From assembly GCF_002924445.1 (NCBI RefSeq), contig NZ_PIGG01000034.1, forward strand, positions 147,020-211,019: a stretch of 64,000 nt of DNA, read 5' to 3'. The DNA is from Minwuia thermotolerans (GTDB lineage: Bacteria; Pseudomonadota; Alphaproteobacteria; Minwuiales; Minwuiaceae). Numbering within the stretch: position 1 is the stretch's first letter; the number at the start of each line of letters is the position of its first letter. Of this stretch, positions 1 through 9,243 are shown piece by piece. The notes beneath the pieces are model-generated. The model saw only the letters and a list, made by a program, of their open reading frames with translations, searched no databases and had not been told where the DNA came from. The position numbers were made by a program, and so were the translations under genes.

Positions 1-350
1 GGATTCCTGTTCTCGGCGAGGAAGGCGGCGGCCGTCATGATCTGGCCCGACTGGCAATAGCCGCATTGCGGCGCCTGTTCGGCGATCCAGGCCTTCTGGA
101 CGGGATGCTGGCCGTTCGGGTCCAGGCCCTCGATGGTCGTGATCTCCACCCCCTCCGCAGCTTCGACCGGCGTGACGCAGCTCCGCGTCGCGACGCCGTC
201 GATATGGACGGTGCAGGCGCCGCAGAGCCCCTTGCCGCAACCGAATTTCGTGCCCGTCATGCGCAGATGTTCCCGGATCACCCACAGCAAGGGGGTATCC
301 GCGGGGACGTCGACCGATTTGGTCGCCCCGTTGATCTTGAGCGTGGTCAT
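1..350 (-). CDS. (2Fe-2S)-binding subunit of a molybdenum hydroxylase (partial)
   Basis: This is the N-terminal 116 codons of a small iron-sulfur subunit that passes electrons from a molybdopterin subunit, as in isoquinoline 1-oxidoreductase or aldehyde/xanthine dehydrogenases. The start is ATG at 350, behind a strong ribosome site (gggaggtaac). A plant-type ferredoxin loop is visible with C38, C43 and C46 (CGKGLCGAC), and a second cluster motif begins with CGYCQSGQ near residue 96. The reading frame is open to the window edge, so the C-terminus and the partner subunit lie outside. Family assignment is firm; the substrate is unknown. Confidence 0.9.
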   Translation of the reverse strand, partial: MTTLKINGATKSVDVPADTPLLWVIREHLRMTGTKFGCGKGLCGACTVHIDGVATRSCVTPVEAAEGVEITTIEGLDPNGQHPVQKAWIAEQAPQCGYCQSGQIMTAAAFLAENRN

Positions 351-535
351 GTTACCTCCCGTTGAGCGCCCTTGTTTTTTCCGGCGCCTGCTTCTCTGTT
401 GTTGGCAGGTGATTGTCGCGGGACTCGCCTTGGCGGCAGCTTGTTTCGACCCGTTAATCAATCTCCAATGGAAGAAATAGTGGGGGACGCTGCGTCATCC
501 TGTCAAACCTTCATCGTTCCGTTTGCGTCCCGATC

Positions 536-1000
536 GTGCTCGCGCCGCTGTTCGTGATCGCCTTCGCGAGTCGGCCCGCCGCGGCCTGCGGCCATCCCGT
601 CGCGGCCTACGAGGTCAGCGAGGGCGGTGTGATCGAGCGGCCGCTCTGCGGCCTGGCGGGCGACGCGGAGCGGGGCCGGGCGGTGGTCGCCGGCCGCCGC
701 GGCAACTGCCTGGCCTGTCATGCCGCGCCCATCCCCGAGGAGCCGTTCCACGGCACCATCGGCCCGCCGCTGCATGGCGTCGGCGCCGTCTTCTCGGCCG
801 GCGAACTGCGTCTCCGGCTGGTGGATTCGACCCGGGTCAACCGGGCGACGGTGATGCCGCCCTTCCATCGGGTCGAGGGGTTGCGCGGCGTCCGCCGCGA
901 CCGGGCCGGTCAACCCATATTGAGCGCGAGGGAGATCGAGGACGTGATAGCCTATCTGCTCACCCTGACGGAGGACGCGCCCGCCGATGAAACCCGGTGA
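536..1000 (+). CDS. soxX: SoxX-like c-type cytochrome
   Basis: Periplasmic monoheme cytochrome c of the SoxAX complex, which attaches thiosulfate to the carrier SoxYZ. A heme site NCLACH (C58, C61, H62), the SoxX-typical FHGTIGPPLHGVG stretch and a Met ligand in VMPPFH (M107) are visible. The 3' end overlaps soxY by 14 bases. The GTG start at 536 gives a signal peptide with almost no positive N-region. The frame is open back to a stop at 455-457, and a CTG at 500 would add an N-terminus with HR and a ggggga motif upstream, so the start is uncertain. No soxA or soxB is nearby. Confidence 0.82.
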   Translation: MLAPLFVIAFASRPAAACGHPVAAYEVSEGGVIERPLCGLAGDAERGRAVVAGRRGNCLACHAAPIPEEPFHGTIGPPLHGVGAVFSAGELRLRLVDSTRVNRATVMPPFHRVEGLRGVRRDRAGQPILSAREIEDVIAYLLTLTEDAPADETR

Positions 1001-1505
1001 GAGCAGAGAAACCGGCACGAGCCGGCGGCGCCTGCTGGGCTGGGCGGCCGGGTTGCTGACGCTCGGGAGCGCCCCGGCGGCGCTCGCCGAGAGTGTGCGC
1101 AACCGGCTGGCCCGCTTTCGCCAGACCTTTCCGACGCCGCCCGATCCCGACTATGCCGAGCGCATGGTCGCCCGCGTGCTGCGCGGCCGCGAGCCGGCGC
1201 CGGACCTGATCGAACTGGACCTGGGCGGCATCGCCGAGAACGGCGAATCGGTGCCGCTCGCCTTCGACGTGAACTGCGCGATGGAGGGCTCGGACTACCC
1301 GGCGGTGGTCCACATCTTCGTCATCGACAATCCCTTTCCCGAGGTCGCGCGCTACCGCTACGGGCCGTGGAACGGCAGCGCGCGGACCGAGATGCGCATG
1401 CGCATGCGCCAGAGCTCCGAGGTCGTCGTCGTCGCCGAGATGGCCGATGGCCGCGCCGGGCTGGTGCGCAAGCGCGTCGAAGTGCTGGCGGGGGCCTGCG
1501 GCTGA
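987..1505 (+). CDS. soxY: SoxY-like sulfur-carrier subunit
   Basis: SoxY carries thiosulfate-derived sulfur on a cysteine at its flexible C-terminus. The 172-residue protein has a twin-arginine signal (SRRRLL at residues 12-17, then a hydrophobic stretch ending AALA), as expected for cofactor-independent Tat export of SoxYZ. It ends in Gly-Ala-Cys-Gly, so the carrier cysteine is C171, although the usual tail is GGCGG. It overlaps soxX upstream and its TGA overlaps the soxZ ATG, which indicates translational coupling. The shortened, altered tail is the only oddity. Confidence 0.85.
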   Translation: MKPGESRETGTSRRRLLGWAAGLLTLGSAPAALAESVRNRLARFRQTFPTPPDPDYAERMVARVLRGREPAPDLIELDLGGIAENGESVPLAFDVNCAMEGSDYPAVVHIFVIDNPFPEVARYRYGPWNGSARTEMRMRMRQSSEVVVVAEMADGRAGLVRKRVEVLAGACG

Positions 1506-1834
1506 TGGCGGGGACGGACCGGCGCATCCACGTGCCCGAGCGCGTCCGCCGCGGCGAGGTGTTCATGGTGCGCACCCTGGCGCGGCATCCGATGGAGCCG
1601 GGCGTGCGTTTCGACGCCGGCAACCTGATCGTGCATCCGCGCCACATCCTCCAGGCGGTCACGGCCTTCTACAACGGCGTCGAGGTCTTCAGCGCCGACT
1701 GGTTCAGCTCGGTCTCGGCCAACCCCTATCTCAGCTTTCACCTGAAGGCGGTGGACTCCGGCCTGATCGAGGTGATCTGGATTTCCGACTACAACGCACG
1801 CAGCAGCGCCAGCGCCCGGATCGAGGTGGTCTGA
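1505..1834 (+). CDS. soxZ: SoxZ-like sulfur-carrier partner
   Basis: SoxZ is the immunoglobulin-like partner that binds SoxY and is exported with it. The 109-residue product has no signal peptide of its own, as usual for SoxZ. It contains the typical RVRRGEVFMVRTLARHPME start and the FNGVEVF-like YNGVEVFSADW segment. Start ATG at 1505 overlaps the soxY stop as TGATG. recO follows after 4 bases, so the sox genes and recO may share a transcript. Size and sequence fit SoxZ well. Confidence 0.88.
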   Translation: MAGTDRRIHVPERVRRGEVFMVRTLARHPMEPGVRFDAGNLIVHPRHILQAVTAFYNGVEVFSADWFSSVSANPYLSFHLKAVDSGLIEVIWISDYNARSSASARIEVV

Positions 1835-1838
1835 AGCC

Positions 1839-2603
1839 TTGGAATGGACCGATCAGGCCATCGTGCTCTCGACCCGCCGGCACGGCGAAACGTCGGCCAT
1901 CGTCTCCCTGCTGACGCGGGAGCGGGGGCGTCATGCGGGGCTGTTGCGCGGCGCCGGCTCCAGGCGCCTTCGCGGCGTCGTCATGCCGGGCAACGAGGTC
2001 CGGGCGAGCTGGCGCGCCCGCATCGCCGATCATCTGGGGACGGTCCATGTGGAGCCCGCGATGTCCCGGGCCGGTTTCATCATGGACGACGCGGCGCGCC
2101 TGGCGGCGCTCTCCAGCGCCTGCGCCCTGCTCGACCAGGGCCTGATGGAGCGGGAGGCGCATCCGGCGCTCTACAACGCCACCGCCGTGCTGTTCGATGC
2201 GCTGGCTGCGGCGACCGATGACTGGGCGGAGGCCTATTTCGCCTGGGAACTGGGATTTCTGGCCGAACTCGGTTTCGGACTGGACCTGGAGAAGTGCGCC
2301 GGCGACGGGCGGCGGGAGAACCTTGGCTACGTCTCGCCGAAGTCCGGCCGCGCCGTCTCGCTCGAGGCGGGCGCGCCCTGGCGGGAGAAGCTGTTGCCCC
2401 TGCCGCGCTTTCTGGTGGGCGAAAGAGGCCGCCCGATTGCGAATCATCCCCGGACGGATCTCGCCGACGCCGCACAGCTCACCGGCCACTTCCTGGAGCG
2501 GCACGTCTTCAGCCATGAAAGCAAGGGGATGCCGGCTGTCAGAGGACGATTTGTGGAGATCCTGTTGCGTGAGATCACAACATCTGGTGATTTGAACCCA
2601 TGA
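1839..2603 (+). CDS. recO: DNA repair protein RecO
   Basis: RecO works with RecF and RecR to load RecA onto SSB-coated single-stranded DNA in gap repair. The 254-residue protein begins [16 protein letters not shown], the N-terminal OB-fold signature of RecO, followed by the helical domain. The start is TTG at 1839; an ATG at 1844 lies in another frame. It sits 4 bases after soxZ and its TGA overlaps the parC ATG, so it is coupled to parC. The zinc-finger cysteines seen in some RecO proteins are not complete here, as in many proteobacteria. Confidence 0.93.
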   Translation: MEWTDQAIVLSTRRHGETSAIVSLLTRERGRHAGLLRGAGSRRLRGVVMPGNEVRASWRARIADHLGTVHVEPAMSRAGFIMDDAARLAALSSACALLDQGLMEREAHPALYNATAVLFDALAAATDDWAEAYFAWELGFLAELGFGLDLEKCAGDGRRENLGYVSPKSGRAVSLEAGAPWREKLLPLPRFLVGERGRPIANHPRTDLADAAQLTGHFLERHVFSHESKGMPAVRGRFVEILLREITTSGDLNP

Positions 2604-4843
2604 CTGAACAGACCCCTCCAGAACGCGAGAACATCCAGCCCGTCCCCCTCGGCGAAGCGCTGAGCGAGCGCTATCTGGCCTACGCGCTCTCCACGATCGT
2701 CTCCCGTTCGCTGCCCGACGTGCGCGACGGGTTGAAACCGGTGCATCGGCGACTGCTCTATGCGATGCGGCTGCTGCGCCTCGACCCGGACGCCGGGTTC
2801 AAGAAGTGCGCGCGCATCGTCGGCGACGTGATGGGCAAGTTCCACCCGCATGGCGATTCGGCGATCTACGATGCGCTGGTCCGCCTGGCGCAGGACTTCG
2901 CGGTGCGCTATCCGCTGGTGGAGGGGCAGGGGAACTTCGGCAATGTCGACGGCGACAATGCCGCGGCCATGCGCTACACCGAAGCGCGGCTGACGGAGAT
3001 CGCCGAGCGGCTGCTGGAGGGTATCGATGAGGACGCCGTCGACTTCCAGCCCACCTATGACGGTGAGGAATCCGAGCCGATCGTCCTGCCGTCGGCCTTT
3101 CCGAACCTGCTGGCCAACGGCGCCTCCGGCATCGCAGTGGGCATGGCCACCAACATCCCGCCCCACAACGCCACCGAGCTCTGCGAGGCGCTGGAACTGC
3201 TGATCCGCAAGCCCTCGGCCAGCGTCGCCGAACTGATGGAGCACGTGCCGGGACCGGACTTTCCCACCGGCGGCATCCTGACCGAGGACCGGGCGAGGAT
3301 CGTCGAGGCCTACGAGACCGGCCGCGGCAGCCTGAGGCTCCGGGCGCGCTGGGAGAAGGAAGAGACCGGCCGCGGCGGCTACCAGATCGTGGTCCACGAA
3401 CTGCCCTACCAGGTCCAGAAGGGCAAGCTGGTCGAGAAGATCGCTGGCCTGATCAACGACCGGAAGCTGCCGGCGCTGGCGGACGTGCGCGACGAATCGG
3501 CCGACGACGTGCGCCTGGTGCTGGAGCCCCGTGCGCGCACCGTCGATGCCGACGCGCTGATGGAGCAGCTGTTCCGTCAGACCGATCTGGAGGTCCGCTT
3601 CGGCCTCAACATGAACGTCCTCGACGCCACTCGCACGCCCCGGGTGATGTCGCTGAAGGAGGCGCTCGTCGCCTTCCTCGACCACCGCCACGTGGTGCTG
3701 GAACGCCGCACCCGGCACCGGCTGGCCAAGATCGCCGACCGTCTCGAGGTGCTGGGCGGCTATCTCGTCGCTTTCCTCAACCTGGACGAGGTGATCCGCA
3801 TCATCCGCACCGAGGACCGGCCGAAAGAGGTCCTCATCAGCCGCTTCGAACTGACCGAGCGCCAGGCCCAGGCGATTCTGGACATGCGTCTGCGTCAGCT
3901 CCGCAAGCTGGAGGAGCTTGAGCTCCGCAAGGAACACGAGGCGCTGACCGCCGAGCAGGCCGATCTGGAGGCGCTGCTGGCCGACGAGAAGCGGCGCTGG
4001 AAGACGATCGCCGGCCAGATCCGCGAACTCCGGAAATGGCTGACGGAGCGCCCGGATCTGGGGCTGCGCCGCACCGGCTTCGCCGAAGCGCCGTCGGAGG
4101 AACTGGCGCAGGCGGCCGAGGAGATCCTGGTCGAGAAGGAGCCGATCACCGTGATCTGCTCCGAAAAGGGCTGGATCCGTGCGGCGCGCGGCCATATCGA
4201 TCCCGGCAGCGAGCTCAAGTTCAAGGAAGGCGACCGCAGCCGTTTCGTCATCCAGGCGCAGACCACGGACCGGCTGCTGGTGGTGGCCACCAACGGCCGC
4301 ATCTTCACCCTGCCCTGCGACCGGCTGCCCGGCGGGCGCGGCCATGGCGAGCCGATCCGCCTGATGGTCGACATGGACAACGAGCATGACATCGTCGACC
4401 TGTTCGTCCACAAGCCGGGCCGCAAGCGCCTGATCGCCTCCGACGCCGGCCGCGGTTTCGTCTTCGCCGAGGACGAGGTGCTGGCCTCGACCCGCAACGG
4501 CAAGCAGGTGCTGAACGTCGGTGCCGGCGAGGAGGCGAAATGCGCCGTTCCCGTTCCGGCCGAGAGCGACATGGTCGCGGTGATCGGCGAGAACCGGAAG
4601 CTGCTGGTCTTCCCGCTGGAGGAACTGCCCGAGATGACCCGCGGCAAGGGCGTGATGCTGCAGCGCTACCGCGACGGCGGCCTGGCCGACATCAAGTGCT
4701 TCGCGAAGGCGGACGGGCTGACCTGGACCACGGCCTCGGGCCGGGTGATGCGCGAAGACGACCTGATGGGCTGGCTGGGCAAGCGCGCCTCCGCCGGCCG
4801 TCTGCCGCCGCGCGGGTTCAACAAGTCGGGCAGGTTCGGGTGA
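2600..4843 (+). CDS. parC: DNA topoisomerase IV subunit A
   Basis: ParC is the DNA breakage-reunion subunit that decatenates daughter chromosomes with ParE. The 747-residue length suits alphaproteobacterial ParC and is short for GyrA. The catalytic tyrosine is Y126 in AAMRYTEAR. The quinolone-resistance region reads [13 protein letters not shown], with Ser at the sensitive position and Asp four residues later. The C-terminal beta-pinwheel is short and lacks a GyrA box (QRRGGKG), which favours ParC over GyrA. ATG overlaps the recO stop (ATGA). Confidence 0.93.
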   Translation: MTEQTPPERENIQPVPLGEALSERYLAYALSTIVSRSLPDVRDGLKPVHRRLLYAMRLLRLDPDAGFKKCARIVGDVMGKFHPHGDSAIYDALVRLAQDFAVRYPLVEGQGNFGNVDGDNAAAMRYTEARLTEIAERLLEGIDEDAVDFQPTYDGEESEPIVLPSAFPNLLANGASGIAVGMATNIPPHNATELCEALELLIRKPSASVAELMEHVPGPDFPTGGILTEDRARIVEAYETGRGSLRLRARWEKEETGRGGYQIVVHELPYQVQKGKLVEKIAGLINDRKLPALADVRDESADDVRLVLEPRARTVDADALMEQLFRQTDLEVRFGLNMNVLDATRTPRVMSLKEALVAFLDHRHVVLERRTRHRLAKIADRLEVLGGYLVAFLNLDEVIRIIRTEDRPKEVLISRFELTERQAQAILDMRLRQLRKLEELELRKEHEALTAEQADLEALLADEKRRWKTIAGQIRELRKWLTERPDLGLRRTGFAEAPSEELAQAAEEILVEKEPITVICSEKGWIRAARGHIDPGSELKFKEGDRSRFVIQAQTTDRLLVVATNGRIFTLPCDRLPGGRGHGEPIRLMVDMDNEHDIVDLFVHKPGRKRLIASDAGRGFVFAEDEVLASTRNGKQVLNVGAGEEAKCAVPVPAESDMVAVIGENRKLLVFPLEELPEMTRGKGVMLQRYRDGGLADIKCFAKADGLTWTTASGRVMREDDLMGWLGKRASAGRLPPRGFNKSGRFG

Positions 4844-4875
4844 GACTGGTTGACGGTGTCATCCCGACGCTGTCG

Positions 4876-4943
4876 CCCTTGGACTCGATCCAAGGGCCCA
4901 GCGAGCCGCAGGATCGCGTCCTGGGGGTCAAGCCCCAGGACGC
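4876..4943. repeat. Paired palindromes, type I (REP-like doublet, also possible terminator)
   Basis: Two perfect hairpins lie between the convergent parC and dksA-like genes. The first has 8-bp arms (4876-4883 and 4889-4896) around the loop ctcga. The second has 11-bp arms (4916-4926 and 4933-4943) around gtcaag. A second copy with the same loops but different stems is at 20735-20804. Neither is followed by a T-run, so repeat identity is better supported than intrinsic termination. Confidence 0.75.
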
Positions 4944-4976
4944 CAAAGCGATTCCAATAATTTTTCATGGAATGCT

Positions 4977-5309
4977 CTAGGCCAGCTCCGCGCAGTCGAT
5001 GCAGCGGGCGGCGGCGGGGTCGATCATGAGCCGCTTTTCGGCGATCTCCTCGTCGCACTCCGTGCAGTAGCCGTAGTCGCCGTCGGCGATCCGCCTGAGC
5101 GCAGCGTCGATGCGCTGGATCTCGCGGATCCGGGTCTGTTCGGAGGCCTTGGCCATTTCCTGCTGCTGCATCGCGTCCATGCGGCTGAGGCGTCCGACCT
5201 TGCTCTGGTCGAGTTCCACGGCGCGCCGGGACTCGGCCGACATGTCGCGCAGCTCGGTCAGCGCCTGGCGGCGCTCTTCCAGCAGCTTGCGGAACTTTTC
5301 TCTGTCCAT
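4977..5309 (-). CDS. DksA/TraR-family zinc-finger regulator
   Basis: A small protein of the DksA/TraR family, which binds in the RNA polymerase secondary channel and alters initiation. About 110 residues form an N-terminal coiled coil with LDQSKVGRLSRMDAMQ near its tip and a C-terminal C4 zinc finger (CTEC...CIDC). It is shorter than canonical DksA and lacks the DxxDxA coiled-coil tip, so it belongs to the short DksA-like group. I chose ATG 5309; a TTG at 5315 would add two residues. Target promoters cannot be inferred. Confidence 0.85.
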   Translation of the reverse strand: MDREKFRKLLEERRQALTELRDMSAESRRAVELDQSKVGRLSRMDAMQQQEMAKASEQTRIREIQRIDAALRRIADGDYGYCTECDEEIAEKRLMIDPAAARCIDCAELA

Positions 5310-5355
5310 TCGCAAAGCCTAACCGGCCCTGCCCCGGCCCGTCGACAGCGGCGAG

Positions 5356-6492
5356 TCAGGCGATCGCGGCTTCCATCGTGGTGCAGTAGTGGATCAGGGC
5401 CGGCTCGTTCCGGCCATAGGTCACGTGATCCTGCATCGCCGCCATGTGGCCCGCCTGGATACCCTCGCTCAGCGGGAAATCCTCCTCGTCGACCGTGGCG
5501 ATCGCCAGGTCGATATTCTTCTCGTAATAGGCCTTCGCCTTCTCGGTTTCGACCTTTTGCGGGGTGTAGACGGAAACCTCGACGCGGGCGCGGTCCGGCG
5601 CCCCATCCGGGTAGGAACGCCACATCTCCACATGTCCGGCCTGCATGATGAAGGTCACGTTGGGGAAGAAGGTGTAGACGATCGCCGTCTCCGGGATCAG
5701 CTTCCAGTCGTCCTCCGGCCGGTCCTTCAGTTCCATGATCCGCCGCCGCGGCACCACCAGGCGCGAATTGCGGCCGAATTCGTCGAACGGCATCAGGTTG
5801 GAAAAGAAAATCGGCCCCACGGTGTCCTTGTGCAGGTACTGCAGATGGTAGCCTTCCATGAAGGTCTCGGGGCTGAGCTTCCAGTTGAACTTCCGCCGGA
5901 TGGTCAGGTGGCGATAGGGGTGGAAGCTTTCGAAGCCGTAGGACTCCAGATCCCGCTGCATGCCGCCCAGCGCCTCGTCGATGTCGACCGGCTCGCCCTC
6001 GGGCTGGACGAAGATCAGTCCGTACTTCTCGATGGCGGTCATCTCGAACAGGCCCTGCTCCGCCCTGTCCACCTCGTCGAAGCTCTTCGCGTCCGGGATG
6101 CCTTTCAGCCGTCCGTCCAGCGTGTAGGTCCAGGCGTGATAGGGGCAGGAGAACATCTTCAGTCCGCAGCCCTCGCCCTCGACCAGCCGCGCGCCGCGGT
6201 GGCGGCAGACGTTCCGGAAGGCGCGGACCTTGCCCTGCCTGTCGCGCACGATGATCGCCGGGATGCCGGCGATGTCCTCGGTCACGTAGTCGCCGGGCTC
6301 CGCCACCAGGTTGCTCATGCCGATCAGCACCGGCCACTTGCGGAATACGGTCTCCTGCTCGCGCCTGAAACGTTCCGGGTCGGTATAGGCGGAGATCGGG
6401 TTGCGGTGGACCCCGGGAGCGTAGGAGGTCGTGCCTTCCTCGACGTGCCGCATGACACGCCGGACCATCTGGATCTGATCTTCGTGACGCAT
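5356..6492 (-). CDS. Rieske non-heme iron oxygenase, alpha subunit (copy 2)
   Basis: Terminal oxygenase subunit that hydroxylates aromatic or other substrates using electrons from a reductase not present here. The Rieske [2Fe-2S] ligands are C96, H98, C116 and H119. The mononuclear iron site is in the EGYHLQYLH segment (H216 and H221). The 378-residue length fits the alpha-subunit family. It starts 8 bases after the neighbouring copy and shares long identical blocks around the Rieske centre, so the two arose by tandem duplication. No beta subunit, ferredoxin or reductase is adjacent. Substrate unknown. Confidence 0.88.
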   Translation of the reverse strand: MRHEDQIQMVRRVMRHVEEGTTSYAPGVHRNPISAYTDPERFRREQETVFRKWPVLIGMSNLVAEPGDYVTEDIAGIPAIIVRDRQGKVRAFRNVCRHRGARLVEGEGCGLKMFSCPYHAWTYTLDGRLKGIPDAKSFDEVDRAEQGLFEMTAIEKYGLIFVQPEGEPVDIDEALGGMQRDLESYGFESFHPYRHLTIRRKFNWKLSPETFMEGYHLQYLHKDTVGPIFFSNLMPFDEFGRNSRLVVPRRRIMELKDRPEDDWKLIPETAIVYTFFPNVTFIMQAGHVEMWRSYPDGAPDRARVEVSVYTPQKVETEKAKAYYEKNIDLAIATVDEEDFPLSEGIQAGHMAAMQDHVTYGRNEPALIHYCTTMEAAIA

Positions 6493-6500
6493 ACCGCTTT

Positions 6501-7676
6501 TCAGTCCTCCATGCCGGGCAGGCTGTCCAGACCCAGGTGGCGGCGAATGCCGGAGTGGTAGTGGGTCAGCGACGGCTCGTTCTTGCCGTATATGACTTCC
6601 TTCTGAAGGCGCGCGGCGGCATTCTCCTGAATGGTCGCGCCGAGGGTGAAGTCCTCCGCCTCGACCGTCTTGATGGCGAGGTCGAAGTTCTTGCGCCAGA
6701 AATTGTCCGCCTTCTCAGACTTCGGCGCTTCGGGGATGTAGGAGGTCATCTCGATCTGGCACTCGCCCGGGTTGTCGCCCGTCGGCGAGACCCGCCAGAG
6801 TTCCACGTTCGCCGCACCCTGGATGATCAGCATGGCCTGCGGGAACAGGCTGTAGATGAAGCCGGCATAGGGAATCAGATCGACCTGCTCTTCGGGCCTG
6901 CCGCGCAGTTCGTCGAAGGTCTTGCGCGCGATCACCATGCGGTGGTGGTCGTCATAGGCGTCGAAGGTCGACAGGTTGGTATGGATGATCGGGTCGATCG
7001 TGTTCTTGTGCAGCGCCGAGATGTGATAGCCCTCCATGAAGGTATCCATCACGAACTTCCAGTTCATCGGCCTGACGATCCGGATGGTGTCATAGAAGAC
7101 GTAGCTCTCGAAGCCCCATTCCTCGATCTCGCCCTCCAGCGGCCCCAGCGGATCCCTGTCGGAAACCGGCGCGTCGCGGTTGATCGGCCCGGCCCAGATC
7201 AGGCCATGGGATTCGCGGACGGGGATGTCGATCAGACCGTGTTCGGCCTTGTCCACCTCGTCGAAGCTGCGCGCGTCGGGAATGCCCTTCAGCCGGCCTT
7301 CCAGGGTGTAGCTCCAGGCGTGGTAGGGGCAGGAGAACATCTTCAGCCCGCAGCCCTCGCCCTCGACAAGGCGTGCGCCGCGGTGGCGGCAGACGTTCAC
7401 GAAGCAGCGGGCGACGCCCTGCCTGTCGCGCACCAGGATCAGCGGCACGCCGTCGACGGCGTCGGTGACATAGTCGCCGGGATTGGGGATGCGGCCGGTG
7501 AGGCCCAGCAGCACGGGGCGGTCGCGGAAGAAGACCTGGCGCTCGCGCTTGTGCCGTTCCGGGTCGGCATAGGCCGACATCGGGTTGCGGAACATCCGCT
7601 CCTTCTTCGCCGTCGAGCCCTCGTCAAGGTACTTCATCAGACGGCGCATCAGTTCAAGCTGCCGGTCTCGGCGCAT
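6501..7676 (-). CDS. Rieske non-heme iron oxygenase, alpha subunit (copy 1)
   Basis: First gene of the tandem oxygenase pair, 391 residues. The Rieske motif CRHRG...CPYHAW and the iron-site segment EGYHISALH are intact. The region from the Rieske centre through KGIPDA and SFDEVD is nearly identical to the downstream copy, while the C-terminal catalytic half has diverged, as expected if the two act on different substrates or form a hetero-oligomer. ATG at 7676 follows a ggggagg ribosome site. A palindrome at 7701-7718 sits just upstream. Confidence 0.88.
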   Translation of the reverse strand: MRRDRQLELMRRLMKYLDEGSTAKKERMFRNPMSAYADPERHKRERQVFFRDRPVLLGLTGRIPNPGDYVTDAVDGVPLILVRDRQGVARCFVNVCRHRGARLVEGEGCGLKMFSCPYHAWSYTLEGRLKGIPDARSFDEVDKAEHGLIDIPVRESHGLIWAGPINRDAPVSDRDPLGPLEGEIEEWGFESYVFYDTIRIVRPMNWKFVMDTFMEGYHISALHKNTIDPIIHTNLSTFDAYDDHHRMVIARKTFDELRGRPEEQVDLIPYAGFIYSLFPQAMLIIQGAANVELWRVSPTGDNPGECQIEMTSYIPEAPKSEKADNFWRKNFDLAIKTVEAEDFTLGATIQENAAARLQKEVIYGKNEPSLTHYHSGIRRHLGLDSLPGMED

Positions 7677-7700
7677 GGCGAACCTCCCCAGGTTCCAATT

Positions 7701-7718
7701 TAGTACGTTAGCGTACTA
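7701..7718. promoter_or_regulatory. Palindromic operator upstream of the Rieske pair
   Basis: Perfect 7-bp arms tagtacg (7701-7707) and cgtacta (7712-7718) flank a 4-base spacer. The site lies 25-42 bases upstream of the oxygenase start in an AT-rich gap, where a promoter is expected. The form is typical of a TetR- or other HTH-dimer operator. The regulator is not adjacent in an obvious way; the nearest upstream regulator is the AraC-type protein, which would not normally use such a palindrome. Confidence 0.6.
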
Positions 7719-7760
7719 TTTGGCGGGGACGCGCAAATGTCAAGATGGCTCGGCACCGCG

Positions 7761-8195
7761 TCACGGGTGTTCGGGCGCCTCGTGGGCCCTGGGCCAGTAG
7801 GTGCCGAAGTTCCACAGCTGGCCCTCCGGATCCCGGCAGCCGAATTCGCGGCTGCCATAGGGGGTGTCGGCGATCTCCCGCTCGATCGCGGCGCCGGCCG
7901 CCTTCGCCCGCTCGTACAGCGCATCCGCGTCGTCGACGGCGATGTAGACGGACTGGCCGCCGGCGTCTCCGCCGGGCGCGCCCACCTTCTTCGAGAAGTC
8001 GTCGTCGCGGTGATCGCCCATCATCATCATGGCGGAGCCGAAGGCGATCTGTGCGTGGGCGACGCCGCCGTCCTCGCCGTCGACGATGAAGTGACGCTGG
8101 AAGCCGAAGGCCTGTTCCAGCCAGTCGATCATGCTGCGCGTGTCGCGGTAGCGGCGGGTGGCGTAGATGCGGGGCGGCTCGATATCGGCGCTCAT
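7761..8195 (-). CDS. VOC/glyoxalase-superfamily protein
   Basis: A 144-residue vicinal-oxygen-chelate fold protein of the PhnB/bleomycin-resistance-like group. It shows the paired beta-alpha-beta modules: RRYRDTRSMIDWLEQAFGF at the N-terminus and GSREFGCRDPEGQLWNFGTY at the C-terminus. The ATG overlaps the stop of the upstream AraC regulator, so both are one transcriptional unit. Enzymatic activity is not predictable from the sequence, and many members have unknown substrates. Confidence 0.82.
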   Translation of the reverse strand: MSADIEPPRIYATRRYRDTRSMIDWLEQAFGFQRHFIVDGEDGGVAHAQIAFGSAMMMMGDHRDDDFSKKVGAPGGDAGGQSVYIAVDDADALYERAKAAGAAIEREIADTPYGSREFGCRDPEGQLWNFGTYWPRAHEAPEHP

Positions 8196-9097
8196 GACGG
8201 TCCTCCGTTCGATTGCGTTCCGTCGAGCATGCCGACTTCGGGCTGGCGCATATTGAACGAATTTGACCTGACATAGGCCGTCGGACTCAGGCCGGCGAAG
8301 CGGCCGAAGCTGCGCACGAGATGCGCCTGATCGGCATAGCCGGCGTCGTAGGCGGTGGCCGCCCAGTCGAAGCCGTTTCGATGCGCCAGACGCAGCGCGT
8401 GCTGGAAACGCAGGATGCCGGCGACGGTCTTCGGCCGGTGGCCGACCGCTTCGTGGAAGGTCTGAATCAGGTGGCGTCGGCTCCAGCCGACCTCGCGGGC
8501 AACGTCGCCGATGCGGACACCGCCGGCGCTTTCGCAGATCAGCCGCCAGGCGTGGACGACCTCGCCCCGGGGCGCCTCGGCGCGGGCCAGCCGGTCGCGG
8601 ACGAAGCCATCCAGCAGACGGAAGCGCGCGGGCCAGTCGCGCGCCGCGCGCAGGCGGTCTTCCAGCTCCCGCGCCGATGGGCCGATCACATCCTCCAGCG
8701 CCGCGACCTGGCCGGTCAGCTCGTGCAGGGGGCGGCCGAAGAAGGCGCGCGCGCCGAAAGGGGAGAAATCGGCCTGCATGCAGGCCGCCCGCTCCTGGAA
8801 GCGGACAGTCGTGAAGCGGTCGATCAGGCCGGCGGCGAAGCTGTCATGGGCCCGCGCGGCCGCGTCCTCGTCGGCCGGATGGATGACGAAGCGGGAGCCG
8901 AAATTGACGATGACGGGGAAGAACAGCGCCGCCGGCATGCGATCGACGGACAAGCTCGAGACCGTTTCGCTGTAGCCCTGATAGCGCAGCGCCAGATGGG
9001 TGATGACGGCCCCCGGCCGCATTTCCAGCGCCTCGAAGGCGCCGGGGACGCCGAAGTCCTCGATCGGTCCGATGACGGGACCTGCGGCGATCTTCAT
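8192..9097 (-). CDS. AraC-family transcriptional regulator
   Basis: A 301-residue regulator with an N-terminal sensing domain and a C-terminal double HTH of the AraC/XylS type. The HTH is recognisable in IGDVAREVGWSRRHLIQTF and in the final AATAYDAGYADQAHLVRSFG and FAGLSPTAY signature. I chose ATG 9097 because an agggagag ribosome site precedes it; the frame is open further upstream. It is coupled to the VOC gene by a stop/start overlap and probably controls it. Divergent from the copper-chaperone gene. Confidence 0.88.
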   Translation of the reverse strand: MKIAAGPVIGPIEDFGVPGAFEALEMRPGAVITHLALRYQGYSETVSSLSVDRMPAALFFPVIVNFGSRFVIHPADEDAAARAHDSFAAGLIDRFTTVRFQERAACMQADFSPFGARAFFGRPLHELTGQVAALEDVIGPSARELEDRLRAARDWPARFRLLDGFVRDRLARAEAPRGEVVHAWRLICESAGGVRIGDVAREVGWSRRHLIQTFHEAVGHRPKTVAGILRFQHALRLAHRNGFDWAATAYDAGYADQAHLVRSFGRFAGLSPTAYVRSNSFNMRQPEVGMLDGTQSNGGPS

Positions 9098-9243
9098 GAA
9101 CGGCTCTCCCTGGCGGCGGCGGAATCCTACCATTACCGCGGCCGAAGCGCATGCGCCGGGGGGAGCGACGCCGCGCCGCCTTCGCACCGCCCGCCGCCTG
9201 GGCTAGTGAAGCAGCGCCTGCAGCCTTCGAGGAGTTCGAGAAC

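Noticed and set aside
372..557. A 61-codon frame ahead of soxX that could suggest a frameshifted SoxX start
   Set aside because: It has no signal-peptide or family likeness in its own frame. The alternative is a non-ATG start of soxX, which is noted with that gene.
2444..4411. A 655-codon open frame on the minus strand opposite parC
   Set aside because: It is the antisense shadow of a GC-rich gene. Its codon composition is unnatural (rich in Val, Gln, His, Arg), it matches no family, and parC is unambiguous on the other strand.
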